Origin: Candidatus Gottesmanbacteria bacterium RIFCSPLOWO2_01_FULL_49_10 | GTDB taxonomy: Bacteria > Patescibacteriota > Microgenomatia > UBA10105 > UBA927 | NCBI GenBank assembly: GCA_001781025.1 | Contig: MFJZ01000046.1 | Location: 1 to 5,040 of the forward strand | Reading direction: 5' to 3' | DNA length: 5,040 nucleotides | Shown here: one piece after another, positions 1 to 4,675 of the stretch | How positions within the stretch are numbered: the stretch's first letter is position 1 | Layout of the letters: each line of letters begins with the position of its first letter | Notes under the pieces: generated by a model | Databases searched by the model: none | Seen by the model: only the letters and a program-made list of their open reading frames with translations | What the model was told of the DNA's origin: nothing | Program-made: the position numbers and the translations under genes

Positions 1-1
1 A

Positions 2-664
2 GTCGAAAAGCTCGCACAGAGATTGATAAAAGAAGCAGAAGGAGAGGCGTCATTTCAAACAGTGAAAGACTACCGGTGGGCGACGTGCTTGTGTGTCAAT
101 GATGTGGTCGTTCACGGGATTCCGACGGATTACCAGCTTAAAGAAGGAGATATGTTGACTATTGACGTCGGGATTCTGTACCAGGGATTCCATACCGATA
201 CTGCGTGGACCAAAATAGTCAGAAGTCAAAAGCAAGACAAGCAAAACGAGAAAGAACGATTTTTAAAAATTGGAGAAGAGGCGTTGTGGAGTGCAATCGA
301 TGTAGCCCGGGTGGGTAATCGGGTTGGGCATATATCTCAAGTGATCCAGAGGATCGTCCAAGGGGCAGGGTATGGTATCGTCCGGACGCTGGTCGGTCAC
401 GGCGTGGGTCGGGAGCTTCATGAAGAACCACAGATACCCGGGATTCTCAAAACGTCCATCGAATCCACTCCCGAGCTTGTTCCTGACATGACGATTGCGA
501 TTGAGGTCATTTATGCTATGGGGAGTGGTGCAGTGGTCTATGCCAATGATGATGGCTGGTCGATTGCCAGTCGCGACGGCTCTCTTACCGCTGTTTTTGA
601 GCATTCCGTCGTCGTAACCCGTGACCGACCGATGGTATTGACCCGCACCCGTGATATGAGGTAG
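2..664 (+). CDS. map: Methionine aminopeptidase type I, 5' end cut by window edge
   Basis: Type I methionine aminopeptidase removes the initiator Met from nascent proteins in the cytoplasm, using a dinuclear metal centre. The reading frame is open from base 2, and the codons before the TTG at 23 already resemble the family, so the true start lies upstream and the TTG is not the start. Counting from that TTG, all expected residues are present: His31 in VVHGIP, metal ligands Asp48 (TIDVG) and Asp59 (HTDTAW), His126 (VGHGVG), Glu161 (AIEV) and Glu193 (FEHS). His133 (LHEEPQ) and Trp179 (DDGWS) also match the family. The usual IEP is IEV here, a small departure. A charged loop at residues 67-80 (SQKQDKQNEKERF) is slightly longer than in E. 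coli. The protein ends with TAG at 662-664. Position before infA is the standard spc-operon arrangement. Identity is very secure; only the N-terminus is unknown. Confidence 0.97.
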   Translation, partial: VEKLAQRLIKEAEGEASFQTVKDYRWATCLCVNDVVVHGIPTDYQLKEGDMLTIDVGILYQGFHTDTAWTKIVRSQKQDKQNEKERFLKIGEEALWSAIDVARVGNRVGHISQVIQRIVQGAGYGIVRTLVGHGVGRELHEEPQIPGILKTSIESTPELVPDMTIAIEVIYAMGSGAVVYANDDGWSIASRDGSLTAVFEHSVVVTRDRPMVLTRTRDMR

Positions 665-667
665 AAT
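638..667 (+). promoter_or_regulatory. Possible sigma70-type promoter for infA
   Basis: TTGACC (638-643) and TAGAAT (662-667) each match the sigma70 consensus hexamers at 5 of 6 bases, with an 18-base spacer. The -10 box overlaps the map stop codon. Transcription would begin near 674, just upstream of the hairpin at 684-702, so that hairpin would lie at the very 5' end of the transcript. This placement is awkward for a terminator acting on the same transcript. The -35 box lies inside coding sequence, and such matches can arise by chance. Confidence 0.3.
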
Positions 668-683
668 GTAGCGTAATAGTAAG

Positions 684-720
684 CCTCATGGGCGTGATGA
701 GGATTTTTTGTTGTTTTTTA
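684..720 (+). terminator. Likely intrinsic terminator between map and infA
   Basis: CCTCAT (684-689) and ATGAGG (697-702) form a perfect 6-bp stem around a 7-base loop. It is followed by A and then six T (704-709), with a further T-rich run to 719. Two more A-T pairs (681-682 with 704-705) are possible across one mismatch. Stem plus T-tract is the form of a rho-independent terminator, though the stem is short and half A-T. It would separate map and upstream genes from infA, or act as a leaky attenuator inside a longer operon. Confidence 0.5.
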
Positions 721-722
721 GT

Positions 723-941
723 ATGACCCATCAGGGAAGTATCGAGGTTGAGGGAGAGGTTACCGAATGTCTGCCAAATACGTTATTCCGAGTCAAGCTA
801 TTTAATGGACGTATCGTACTGTGTCACCTTTCTGGTAAGATGCGCATAAATTTTATTCGTATCATGCCGGGCGATCGCGTGAAGATAGAGATGACGCCGT
901 ATGATGCAACAAAGGGAAGAATCACATACCGTATAAAGTAA
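723..941 (+). CDS. infA: Translation initiation factor IF-1
   Basis: IF-1 binds the A site of the 30S subunit during initiation. The product is a single OB-fold of 72 residues, the same length as E. coli IF-1. It has the family signatures LPNTLFRVKLFNG (residues 18-29), HLSGKMR (35-41), IRIMPGDRV (45-53) and TPYDATKGRITYR (58-70). I chose ATG at 723 because it gives the family length and no extra N-terminal residues. An in-frame TTG at 708 would add MLFFS; it has a GAGG five bases upstream (699-702), but that GAGG is the 3' arm of the predicted terminator stem. The ATG itself sits behind a T-rich stretch with no Shine-Dalgarno motif. The gene is followed directly by an intergenic repeat and then rpmJ, the normal partner. 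Confidence 0.96.
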   Translation: MTHQGSIEVEGEVTECLPNTLFRVKLFNGRIVLCHLSGKMRINFIRIMPGDRVKIEMTPYDATKGRITYRIK

Positions 942-1057
942 ATCACAATGAACAATGCACAATGACCAATAAAACAATCGGTCTTTTTGGACATTGAGTT
1001 TTAAGATTTGGGTTTTGGAAATGTTGGATATTGGGATTTGTGATTTGAGATTTGATT
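942..1057 (+). repeat. Intergenic inverted-repeat element, copy 1 (infA-rpmJ gap)
   Basis: This non-coding element fills the whole gap from the infA TAA to the rpmJ ATG. Its left arm is C/A-rich with a period of 7: CAATGAA (946), CAATGCA (953), CAATGAC (960), CAAT (967). Its right arm is G/T-rich with the same period: GATTTGT (1035), GATTTGA (1042), GATTTGA (1049). CAATGACCAA (960-969) pairs with TTGGACATTG (987-996), 9 of 10 positions, around a 17-base loop holding a T-run. A degenerate second TTGG unit lies at 1024-1033. The block from 961 to 1057 aligns with 3681-3777 at about 82 of 98 columns by hand count, which defines a dispersed family. It supplies the rpmJ leader, and no Shine-Dalgarno motif is visible in it. 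Confidence 0.88.
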
Positions 1058-1171
1058 ATGAAGGTCCGCGCAAGTGTCAAGCCCATGTGTAAAAATTGTA
1101 AGCTCGTTCGTCGCCGGGGTCGCGTGTACGTCATTTGTGATAATCCCAAGCATAAGCAGAGGCAAGGCTAA
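1058..1171 (+). CDS. rpmJ: 50S ribosomal protein L36
   Basis: L36 is the smallest large-subunit protein and binds 23S rRNA. The translation is 37 residues, the standard length, beginning MKVRASVKPMCKNCK and ending KHKQRQG before TAA at 1169-1171. It keeps the zinc-ribbon ligands Cys11, Cys14, Cys27 and His32, so it is the zinc-binding (C+) form. Basic residues 18-22 (RRRGR) fit the rRNA contact region. It lies between infA and rpsM as in most bacteria. The ATG follows immediately after the heptad repeat, with no Shine-Dalgarno motif. The length, motif and context leave little doubt. Confidence 0.97.
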   Translation: MKVRASVKPMCKNCKLVRRRGRVYVICDNPKHKQRQG

Positions 1172-1195
1172 GATACTTTAATGAAGTAGGTCCTT

Positions 1196-1609
1196 ATGGT
1201 TCGTATAGTTGGAGTTGATTTACCAAATGAAAAACGTCTTGATATTGCGCTTACCTATATTTATGGTGTGGGTCGGTCAAACGTCGTTACGATCCTTGAG
1301 AAAGCGGGGATCGAGGCTGGGAAGCGCGTGAATACGCTGACAGACGAAGAAGCCAGTAGAGTAGCAAAGATAATCGAAAAAAATTTCCTTGTTGAAGGGG
1401 ATCTCAGGCGCCAAGTAGCAGAAAATATTAAGCGTCTGCGGGACATCGGGTCGTACCGGGGCATGCGTCATGCGAAAAAGCTTCCGGCCAGAGGCCAGCG
1501 TACACGATCAAACGCAAGAACCAAGCGAGGAAAACGGGTGACTATCGGAGCTATGAAAAAAGATGATCGGGTAAAGCAGGATAAGCCCGCGCCGGTAGCG
1601 GAGAAATAA
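1196..1609 (+). CDS. rpsM: 30S ribosomal protein S13
   Basis: S13 sits in the 30S head and contacts the P-site tRNA and the inter-subunit bridges. The 137-residue product has the family sequence throughout: MVRIVGVDLPNEKR at the N-terminus, the helix-hairpin-helix region ALTYIYGVG (18-26), FLVEGDLRR (64-72), and the rRNA-binding segment YRGMRHAKKLPARGQRTRSNARTKRGKR. It is about 19 residues longer than E. coli S13 (118) owing to a Lys-rich tail (MKKDDRVKQDKPAPVAEK). AGTAGG at 1185-1190 with a 5-base gap to ATG is one of the better Shine-Dalgarno candidates in the window. The gap to rpmJ is only 24 bases, so there is no room for the S4-binding pseudoknot that precedes rpsM in E. coli. Confidence 0.97.
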   Translation: MVRIVGVDLPNEKRLDIALTYIYGVGRSNVVTILEKAGIEAGKRVNTLTDEEASRVAKIIEKNFLVEGDLRRQVAENIKRLRDIGSYRGMRHAKKLPARGQRTRSNARTKRGKRVTIGAMKKDDRVKQDKPAPVAEK

Positions 1610-1618
1610 TCAAAGGCT

Positions 1619-1990
1619 ATGGCAACTCAAAAGTCCAAACGTATTGTCGAAAAAGGAAAAGTGTACATTACCGCGACGTTCAACAATACGATCGTTACGA
1701 TTACCGACGTCCGAGGAGATACAATTTCCTGGGGCTCCTCGGGTATGGCGGGATTTAAGGGCGCTCGAAAATCCACTCCGTATGCCGCAACCACTGCGGT
1801 AGAAGCGGTTGCGAGAAAAGCTCAAGATATGGGGCTTCGGGAAGTTGAAGTATATATCAAGGGTCCCGGGTCAGGGAGAGACGCAGCGCTTCGGGCACTG
1901 CGTGCCGTAGGACTTCATATAACGCTTATCGCAGATGTGACGCCGATACCGCACAATGGCGTAAGGCCGAAGAAAAAAAGACGAGTGTAG
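1619..1990 (+). CDS. rpsK: 30S ribosomal protein S11
   Basis: S11 lies on the 30S platform near the mRNA exit and the Shine-Dalgarno interaction site. The 123 residues match the family in length and sequence: VYITATFNNTIVTITD (15-30), WGSSGMAGFKGARKSTPYAA (38-57), the glycine-rich VYIKGPGSGRDAALRAL (78-94) and the C-terminal DVTPIPHNGVRPKKKRRV. The usual NGCRPPKKRRV is NGVRPKKKRRV here. The Asn113-Gly114 pair corresponds to the site that becomes isoaspartate in E. coli S11. The start is 9 bases after the rpsM stop. AAAGG at 1612-1616 is only 2 bases from ATG, which is too close for a good Shine-Dalgarno interaction. Translation may be coupled to rpsM. Confidence 0.97.
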   Translation: MATQKSKRIVEKGKVYITATFNNTIVTITDVRGDTISWGSSGMAGFKGARKSTPYAATTAVEAVARKAQDMGLREVEVYIKGPGSGRDAALRALRAVGLHITLIADVTPIPHNGVRPKKKRRV

Positions 1991-2002
1991 TTAATTTATA
2001 TT

Positions 2003-2623
2003 ATGGCTAGATATACAGGACCAACAAACAGAATAAGCCGTCGAGAAGGCGTTGACCTCGGATTTAAAACCGTGGGGACCAAAGCGCACGCGATGCTTTT
2101 AAAGCGCCTGAATGTTCCTCCCGGGGCGCACGGATCAAAGGGAAGACGCAAACTTTCCGGATTTGGCGAACAGCTACGGGAAAAGCAAAAGGTGAAACGG
2201 ATGTACGGCACCCTCGAGAGGCAATTCCGAAAGGTATTTGAACGAGCAAAAAAATGGAAAGGGAACACTGGGGAAAAACTCATCGTGTTTCTTGAGCAGC
2301 GTCTTGATAATACGCTGTATCGTATGGCACTGGCGCCGACCAGGAGGGCCGCACGGCAATTTGTCTCTCATGGGCACGTTTTTGTAAATGGGAAAAAGGT
2401 TTCAATCCCATCGTATCTGGTTCGCCCCGAAGATGTAGTAAGCCTCAAACCAAAAATTCTTGAAATCCCCTCCGTCAAGAAAATGCTAGAAGGGGAGAGC
2501 GGGGGAATTCCCGGATGGCTCGAGCGCAAAGGCCCAGTCGGGAAAGTCGTTCGCATGCCGGAGAGAACCGATGTGCGTGATGACATCAATGAGCAGCTTA
2601 TAGTGGAATATTATTCGCGTTAA
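2003..2623 (+). CDS. rpsD: 30S ribosomal protein S4
   Basis: S4 binds 16S rRNA early and nucleates 30S assembly; in several bacteria it also represses its own operon. The product is 206 residues, as in E. coli. It starts MARYTGPTNRISRREG and has the N-terminal helical region with EQLREKQKVKRMYGTLERQFR (56-76). The S4 RNA-binding domain covers about 97-160 (QRLDNTLYRMALAPTRRAARQFVSHGHVFVNGKKVSIPSYL). The C-terminus is NEQLIVEYYSR. It contains no cysteine, so it is the zinc-free (C-) type, in contrast to the zinc-type L36 nearby. The 12 bases before ATG are A/T-rich with no Shine-Dalgarno motif. Its stop codon is embedded in a perfect AAGGAGG (see the following leader). Confidence 0.97.
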   Translation: MARYTGPTNRISRREGVDLGFKTVGTKAHAMLLKRLNVPPGAHGSKGRRKLSGFGEQLREKQKVKRMYGTLERQFRKVFERAKKWKGNTGEKLIVFLEQRLDNTLYRMALAPTRRAARQFVSHGHVFVNGKKVSIPSYLVRPEDVVSLKPKILEIPSVKKMLEGESGGIPGWLERKGPVGKVVRMPERTDVRDDINEQLIVEYYSR

Positions 2624-2716
2624 GGAGGAGAAGTCTAGAGTTTTGGATGTTTAGTTGTGACTCCGGGGGATGCCGAGGATACTAAGCGTTGTAACTACTA
2701 GGCTACTTATAGATGT
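2624..2716 (+). promoter_or_regulatory. Possibly structured leader between rpsD and rpoA
   Basis: This 93-base gap is the longest non-coding stretch in the window apart from the two repeats. It opens with the end of a perfect Shine-Dalgarno sequence, AAGGAGG (2622-2628), that overlaps the rpsD stop, but no start codon lies within 5-12 bases of it. Hand folding gives an outer stem 2632-2638 with 2698-2704 (7 pairs, one G-U) and a middle stem 2652-2656 with 2693-2697, extendable by G-U pairs. An inner hairpin pairs 2661-2666 with 2673-2677 around a bulged C. CTCC at 2661-2664 could instead pair with GGAG in the Shine-Dalgarno. It may be an autoregulatory site, but nothing here identifies a ligand. 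Confidence 0.35.
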
Positions 2717-3637
2717 ATGGTAGACCCAAATTTTAAAATAAACACGGAAGTGGACAAGTCTGACTATGGAATGTTTAGCATTGAGCCGCTCGAGCAAGGG
2801 TATGGTCAAACTCTCGGCAACAGTATCCGTCGTGTCCTTCTTTCCTCCCTTCAGGGTGCAGCAATTACGTCGGCAAAAGTCGAAGGGGTGAAACACCAGT
2901 TTTCTACTATTCCCGGACTTAAAGAAGACGTTGTAGAACTTACATTAAATCTCAAAAAAGTCCGGTTGATCATAGAGGGTAGTGACGCGGTAACGCTGAC
3001 GCTTGCCAAAAAGGGTCCGGGCGAAGTAACCGCAGGAGATATAGAGGTAACGGCGGGAGTTACCATTGTAAACCCCGATATGGTTTTGGGTACGCTTGCC
3101 GATAAAAAAACATCGCTTGAGATGGAGATGACTGCAGAGAAGGGATATGGGTACGTTGCAGGGGAAGAAAGGCGATCCGAAGAAATCGGAAGGATTCCAG
3201 TGTCTGCGCTTTTTTCTCCGGTGACGCGGGTGAACTATCGAGTGGAAGCAACGCGCGTTGGCCGGATGACCAACCTCGATAAGCTCGTTATGGAAATTTG
3301 GACAGATGGTACGATTGCACCAATCGAGGCGCTTCGTCAGGCGGCAAAAATATTAATGTCGTATTTTCTGCAGGTATATGAACCGAAAGTCCAGGGGAGG
3401 GAGGAGGCGGTTTTATTGTCTCCGGCAATCTCTGATGAGGTTTTGAAGATGCGTATCGAAGAGCTCGATATACCGACGCGTATCGTCAATGCGCTAGGTA
3501 ATGGTGGCATCGAAACTATCGGTCAGCTCCTCGGTACGGTCAGAGCAGAGCTTATGAAGATCAAGAATTTAGGCGCGAAGTCACTGGCATTAGTTGAGGA
3601 GAAGCTTAAAGAAAAAGGAGTTGCCCTAACTGTATAA
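2717..3637 (+). CDS. rpoA: RNA polymerase alpha subunit
   Basis: Alpha dimerises to start RNA polymerase assembly, and its C-terminal domain contacts upstream promoter DNA and activators. The product is 306 residues. The N-terminal domain (about 1-225) carries the dimer signature IEPLEQGYGQTLGNSIRRVLLSSL (22-45), GRIPVSALFSPVTRVNYRVEATRVG (158-182) and LDKLVMEIWTDGTIAPIEALRQAA. A short linker leads to the helix-hairpin-helix C-terminal domain (about 240-306). E. coli DNA-contact residues R265, N268, G296, K298 and S299 are kept as R255, N258, G286, K288 and S289, while K271 is replaced by Gly. The ATG at 2717 is the only possible start at this end, because an in-frame TAG lies at 2699-2701 and no alternative start falls between. 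No Shine-Dalgarno motif precedes it. Confidence 0.97.
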   Translation: MVDPNFKINTEVDKSDYGMFSIEPLEQGYGQTLGNSIRRVLLSSLQGAAITSAKVEGVKHQFSTIPGLKEDVVELTLNLKKVRLIIEGSDAVTLTLAKKGPGEVTAGDIEVTAGVTIVNPDMVLGTLADKKTSLEMEMTAEKGYGYVAGEERRSEEIGRIPVSALFSPVTRVNYRVEATRVGRMTNLDKLVMEIWTDGTIAPIEALRQAAKILMSYFLQVYEPKVQGREEAVLLSPAISDEVLKMRIEELDIPTRIVNALGNGGIETIGQLLGTVRAELMKIKNLGAKSLALVEEKLKEKGVALTV

Positions 3638-3777
3638 ATCACAATGACCAACGAAAACAAAATCTCAAATCACAAACCCCAATGACCAATAACGTCATCG
3701 TTTTTTTGGACATTGAGTGTTGAGATCTGGGTTTTGAAAACGTTGGACATTGAGATTTGTGGATTGAGATTTGAATT
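3638..3777 (+). repeat. Intergenic inverted-repeat element, copy 2 (rpoA-rplQ gap)
   Basis: Second copy of the element at 942-1057, again filling the whole stop-to-start gap. Both copies begin ATCACAATGA directly after a TAA stop and end in a GATTTGA-type heptad directly before an ATG. This copy has about 25 extra bases in the left arm (around 3655-3680). That makes the inverted repeat fuller: 3659-3694 is an imperfect reverse complement of 3741-3775, with most positions pairing and one 3-base gap. TTGGACATTGAG occurs twice in direct orientation (3706-3717 and 3743-3754). A small AACG-TCAT-CGTT hairpin (3691-3702) runs into a T-tract (3701-3707), which is too weak to call a terminator confidently. 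No open reading frame of note lies inside. Confidence 0.88.
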
Positions 3778-4254
3778 ATGCGTCATTCTGTATTCGGCCG
3801 GAAACTATCACGAACGAAAAATGAGCGCCGTCGGCTCTTTTGGGGTCTCCTGCGAGATCTGGTTCTTCGTGGGAAGATCGAGACGACTAAGGCAAAGGCA
3901 AAGGCCGTGCAGCCGCTTATTGAGAAACTCATAACGAAAGCTAAAAAAGGCGCAGGTGCGGCACGGAGGATCGAGCGCATTATCCCCGATAAGAAAGTGG
4001 TGAAAAGTCTTCTTGATCAGGCGGCGACGCGGTTTGCCAAACGGACCAGTGGGTACACCAGAATTGTCAAACTCGGATCACGTCTGGGGGACAATACAGA
4101 GACCGTGTTTCTTGAATTCGTCGACGAAGAGGTACGAGTGGAACAACTGACCCCCCGGAAGGCAGTTGCCGAAGAGAAGAAGATTCTTTCCCAACCGAGA
4201 GAGAAATCTTCCGCGATGGCCAAAAAGCGTGGTCGTCCCAAAAAGAGCGTATGA
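3778..4254 (+). CDS. rplQ: 50S ribosomal protein L17 with basic C-terminal tail
   Basis: L17 is a large-subunit protein near the peptide exit side. The 158-residue product has the family core: MRHSVFGRKLSRTKNERRRLFWGLLRDLV (1-29), the KIETTKAKAKAVQPLIEKLITKAKK segment (33-57), and FAKRTSGYTRIVKLGSRLGDNTETVFLEFVD (86-116). It then runs about 40 residues past the conserved core, where E. coli L17 (127 residues) stops soon after. The tail is charged and ends AMAKKRGRPKKSV; its RGRPKK (151-156) matches the AT-hook type core. The start at 3778 follows the intergenic repeat directly, with no good Shine-Dalgarno. The stop TGA overlaps the rplM start as ATGA (4251-4254), which suggests translational coupling. 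The TGA stop also argues against UGA recoding. Confidence 0.96.
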   Translation: MRHSVFGRKLSRTKNERRRLFWGLLRDLVLRGKIETTKAKAKAVQPLIEKLITKAKKGAGAARRIERIIPDKKVVKSLLDQAATRFAKRTSGYTRIVKLGSRLGDNTETVFLEFVDEEVRVEQLTPRKAVAEEKKILSQPREKSSAMAKKRGRPKKSV

Positions 4255-4670
4255 AACAGTTGACAAAATCTACCAGGGCAAGAGATATAGTACGCACGTG
4301 GCACCTCGTGGACGTAAAAGATAAAGTGCTCGGGCGCGTGTCTACCGAGATCGCGCAAAAACTCATGGGGAAATACAAGCCCTCTTTTGTCCGTCATCTG
4401 GATTGTGGCGATCATGTGGTGGTCATTAACGCGAGACACGTAGCGGTAACCGGCAAAAAGGAGAAAGAGAAGCTGTATAGCCATTATTCCGGATTCCCGG
4501 GTGGCCTCAAGCAAAAACCCTTATGGAAATTGCGTATAGAGAAGCCCAAAGAAATAGTGCGAAGCGCTGTCTTTGGTATGTTGCCAAAAAACGCGTTGCG
4601 CGATAGACTGATTACTCGTCTGTATATTTATCCCGATGAGGATCATCCATACAAAAATCGATTCCTTTAA
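4251..4670 (+). CDS. rplM: 50S ribosomal protein L13
   Basis: L13 is an early-assembling 50S protein that binds 23S rRNA. The 139 residues (142 in E. coli) show the family pattern: RTWHLVDVKDKVLGRVSTEIAQKLMGKYKP (15-44), HLDCGDHVVVINARHVAVTGKK (49-70), YSHYSGFPGGLKQKP (76-90) and the helix VRSAVFGMLPKNALRDRLITRLYIY (103-127). It ends DHPYKNRFL. The ATG lies within the rplQ stop overlap. rplM-rpsI is a widely conserved pair, but it is often separated from rplQ by other genes (for example the ecfA and truA genes in Bacillus); here it follows rplQ directly, so the whole block may be one operon. Confidence 0.97.
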   Translation: MKQLTKSTRARDIVRTWHLVDVKDKVLGRVSTEIAQKLMGKYKPSFVRHLDCGDHVVVINARHVAVTGKKEKEKLYSHYSGFPGGLKQKPLWKLRIEKPKEIVRSAVFGMLPKNALRDRLITRLYIYPDEDHPYKNRFL

Positions 4671-4675
4671 ACGCT

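Noticed and set aside
140..152. AGAAGGAGATATG, a textbook ribosome binding site plus ATG inside map
   Set aside because: It encodes the conserved KEGDM segment of MetAP, and starting there would remove the essential His of VVHGIP. It is a coincidence of codon choice.
942..1057. CRISPR-like array in the heptad repeats
   Set aside because: The units are 7 bases with no spacers, so they cannot be CRISPR repeats.
2647..2685. A 12-codon open frame (MFSCDSGGCRGY) in the rpoA leader, as a possible leader peptide
   Set aside because: It begins 18 bases after the AAGGAGG motif, too far for normal use, and has no recognisable regulatory codon run. Short frames like this are expected by chance.
2624..2716. 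tRNA or other known RNA gene in the rpsD-rpoA gap
   Set aside because: No cloverleaf, T-loop or anticodon arrangement could be found, and I recognise no known riboswitch core.
3713..3934. A 73-residue open frame starting in the repeat and overlapping rplQ in another frame
   Set aside because: It overlaps the start of the certain L17 gene, its N-terminal part is translated repeat, and the product has no family character.
4017..4514. A 165-residue minus-strand open frame across rplQ and rplM
   Set aside because: It lies antisense to two conserved ribosomal genes; its translation has no recognisable domain and reflects codon structure of the plus strand.
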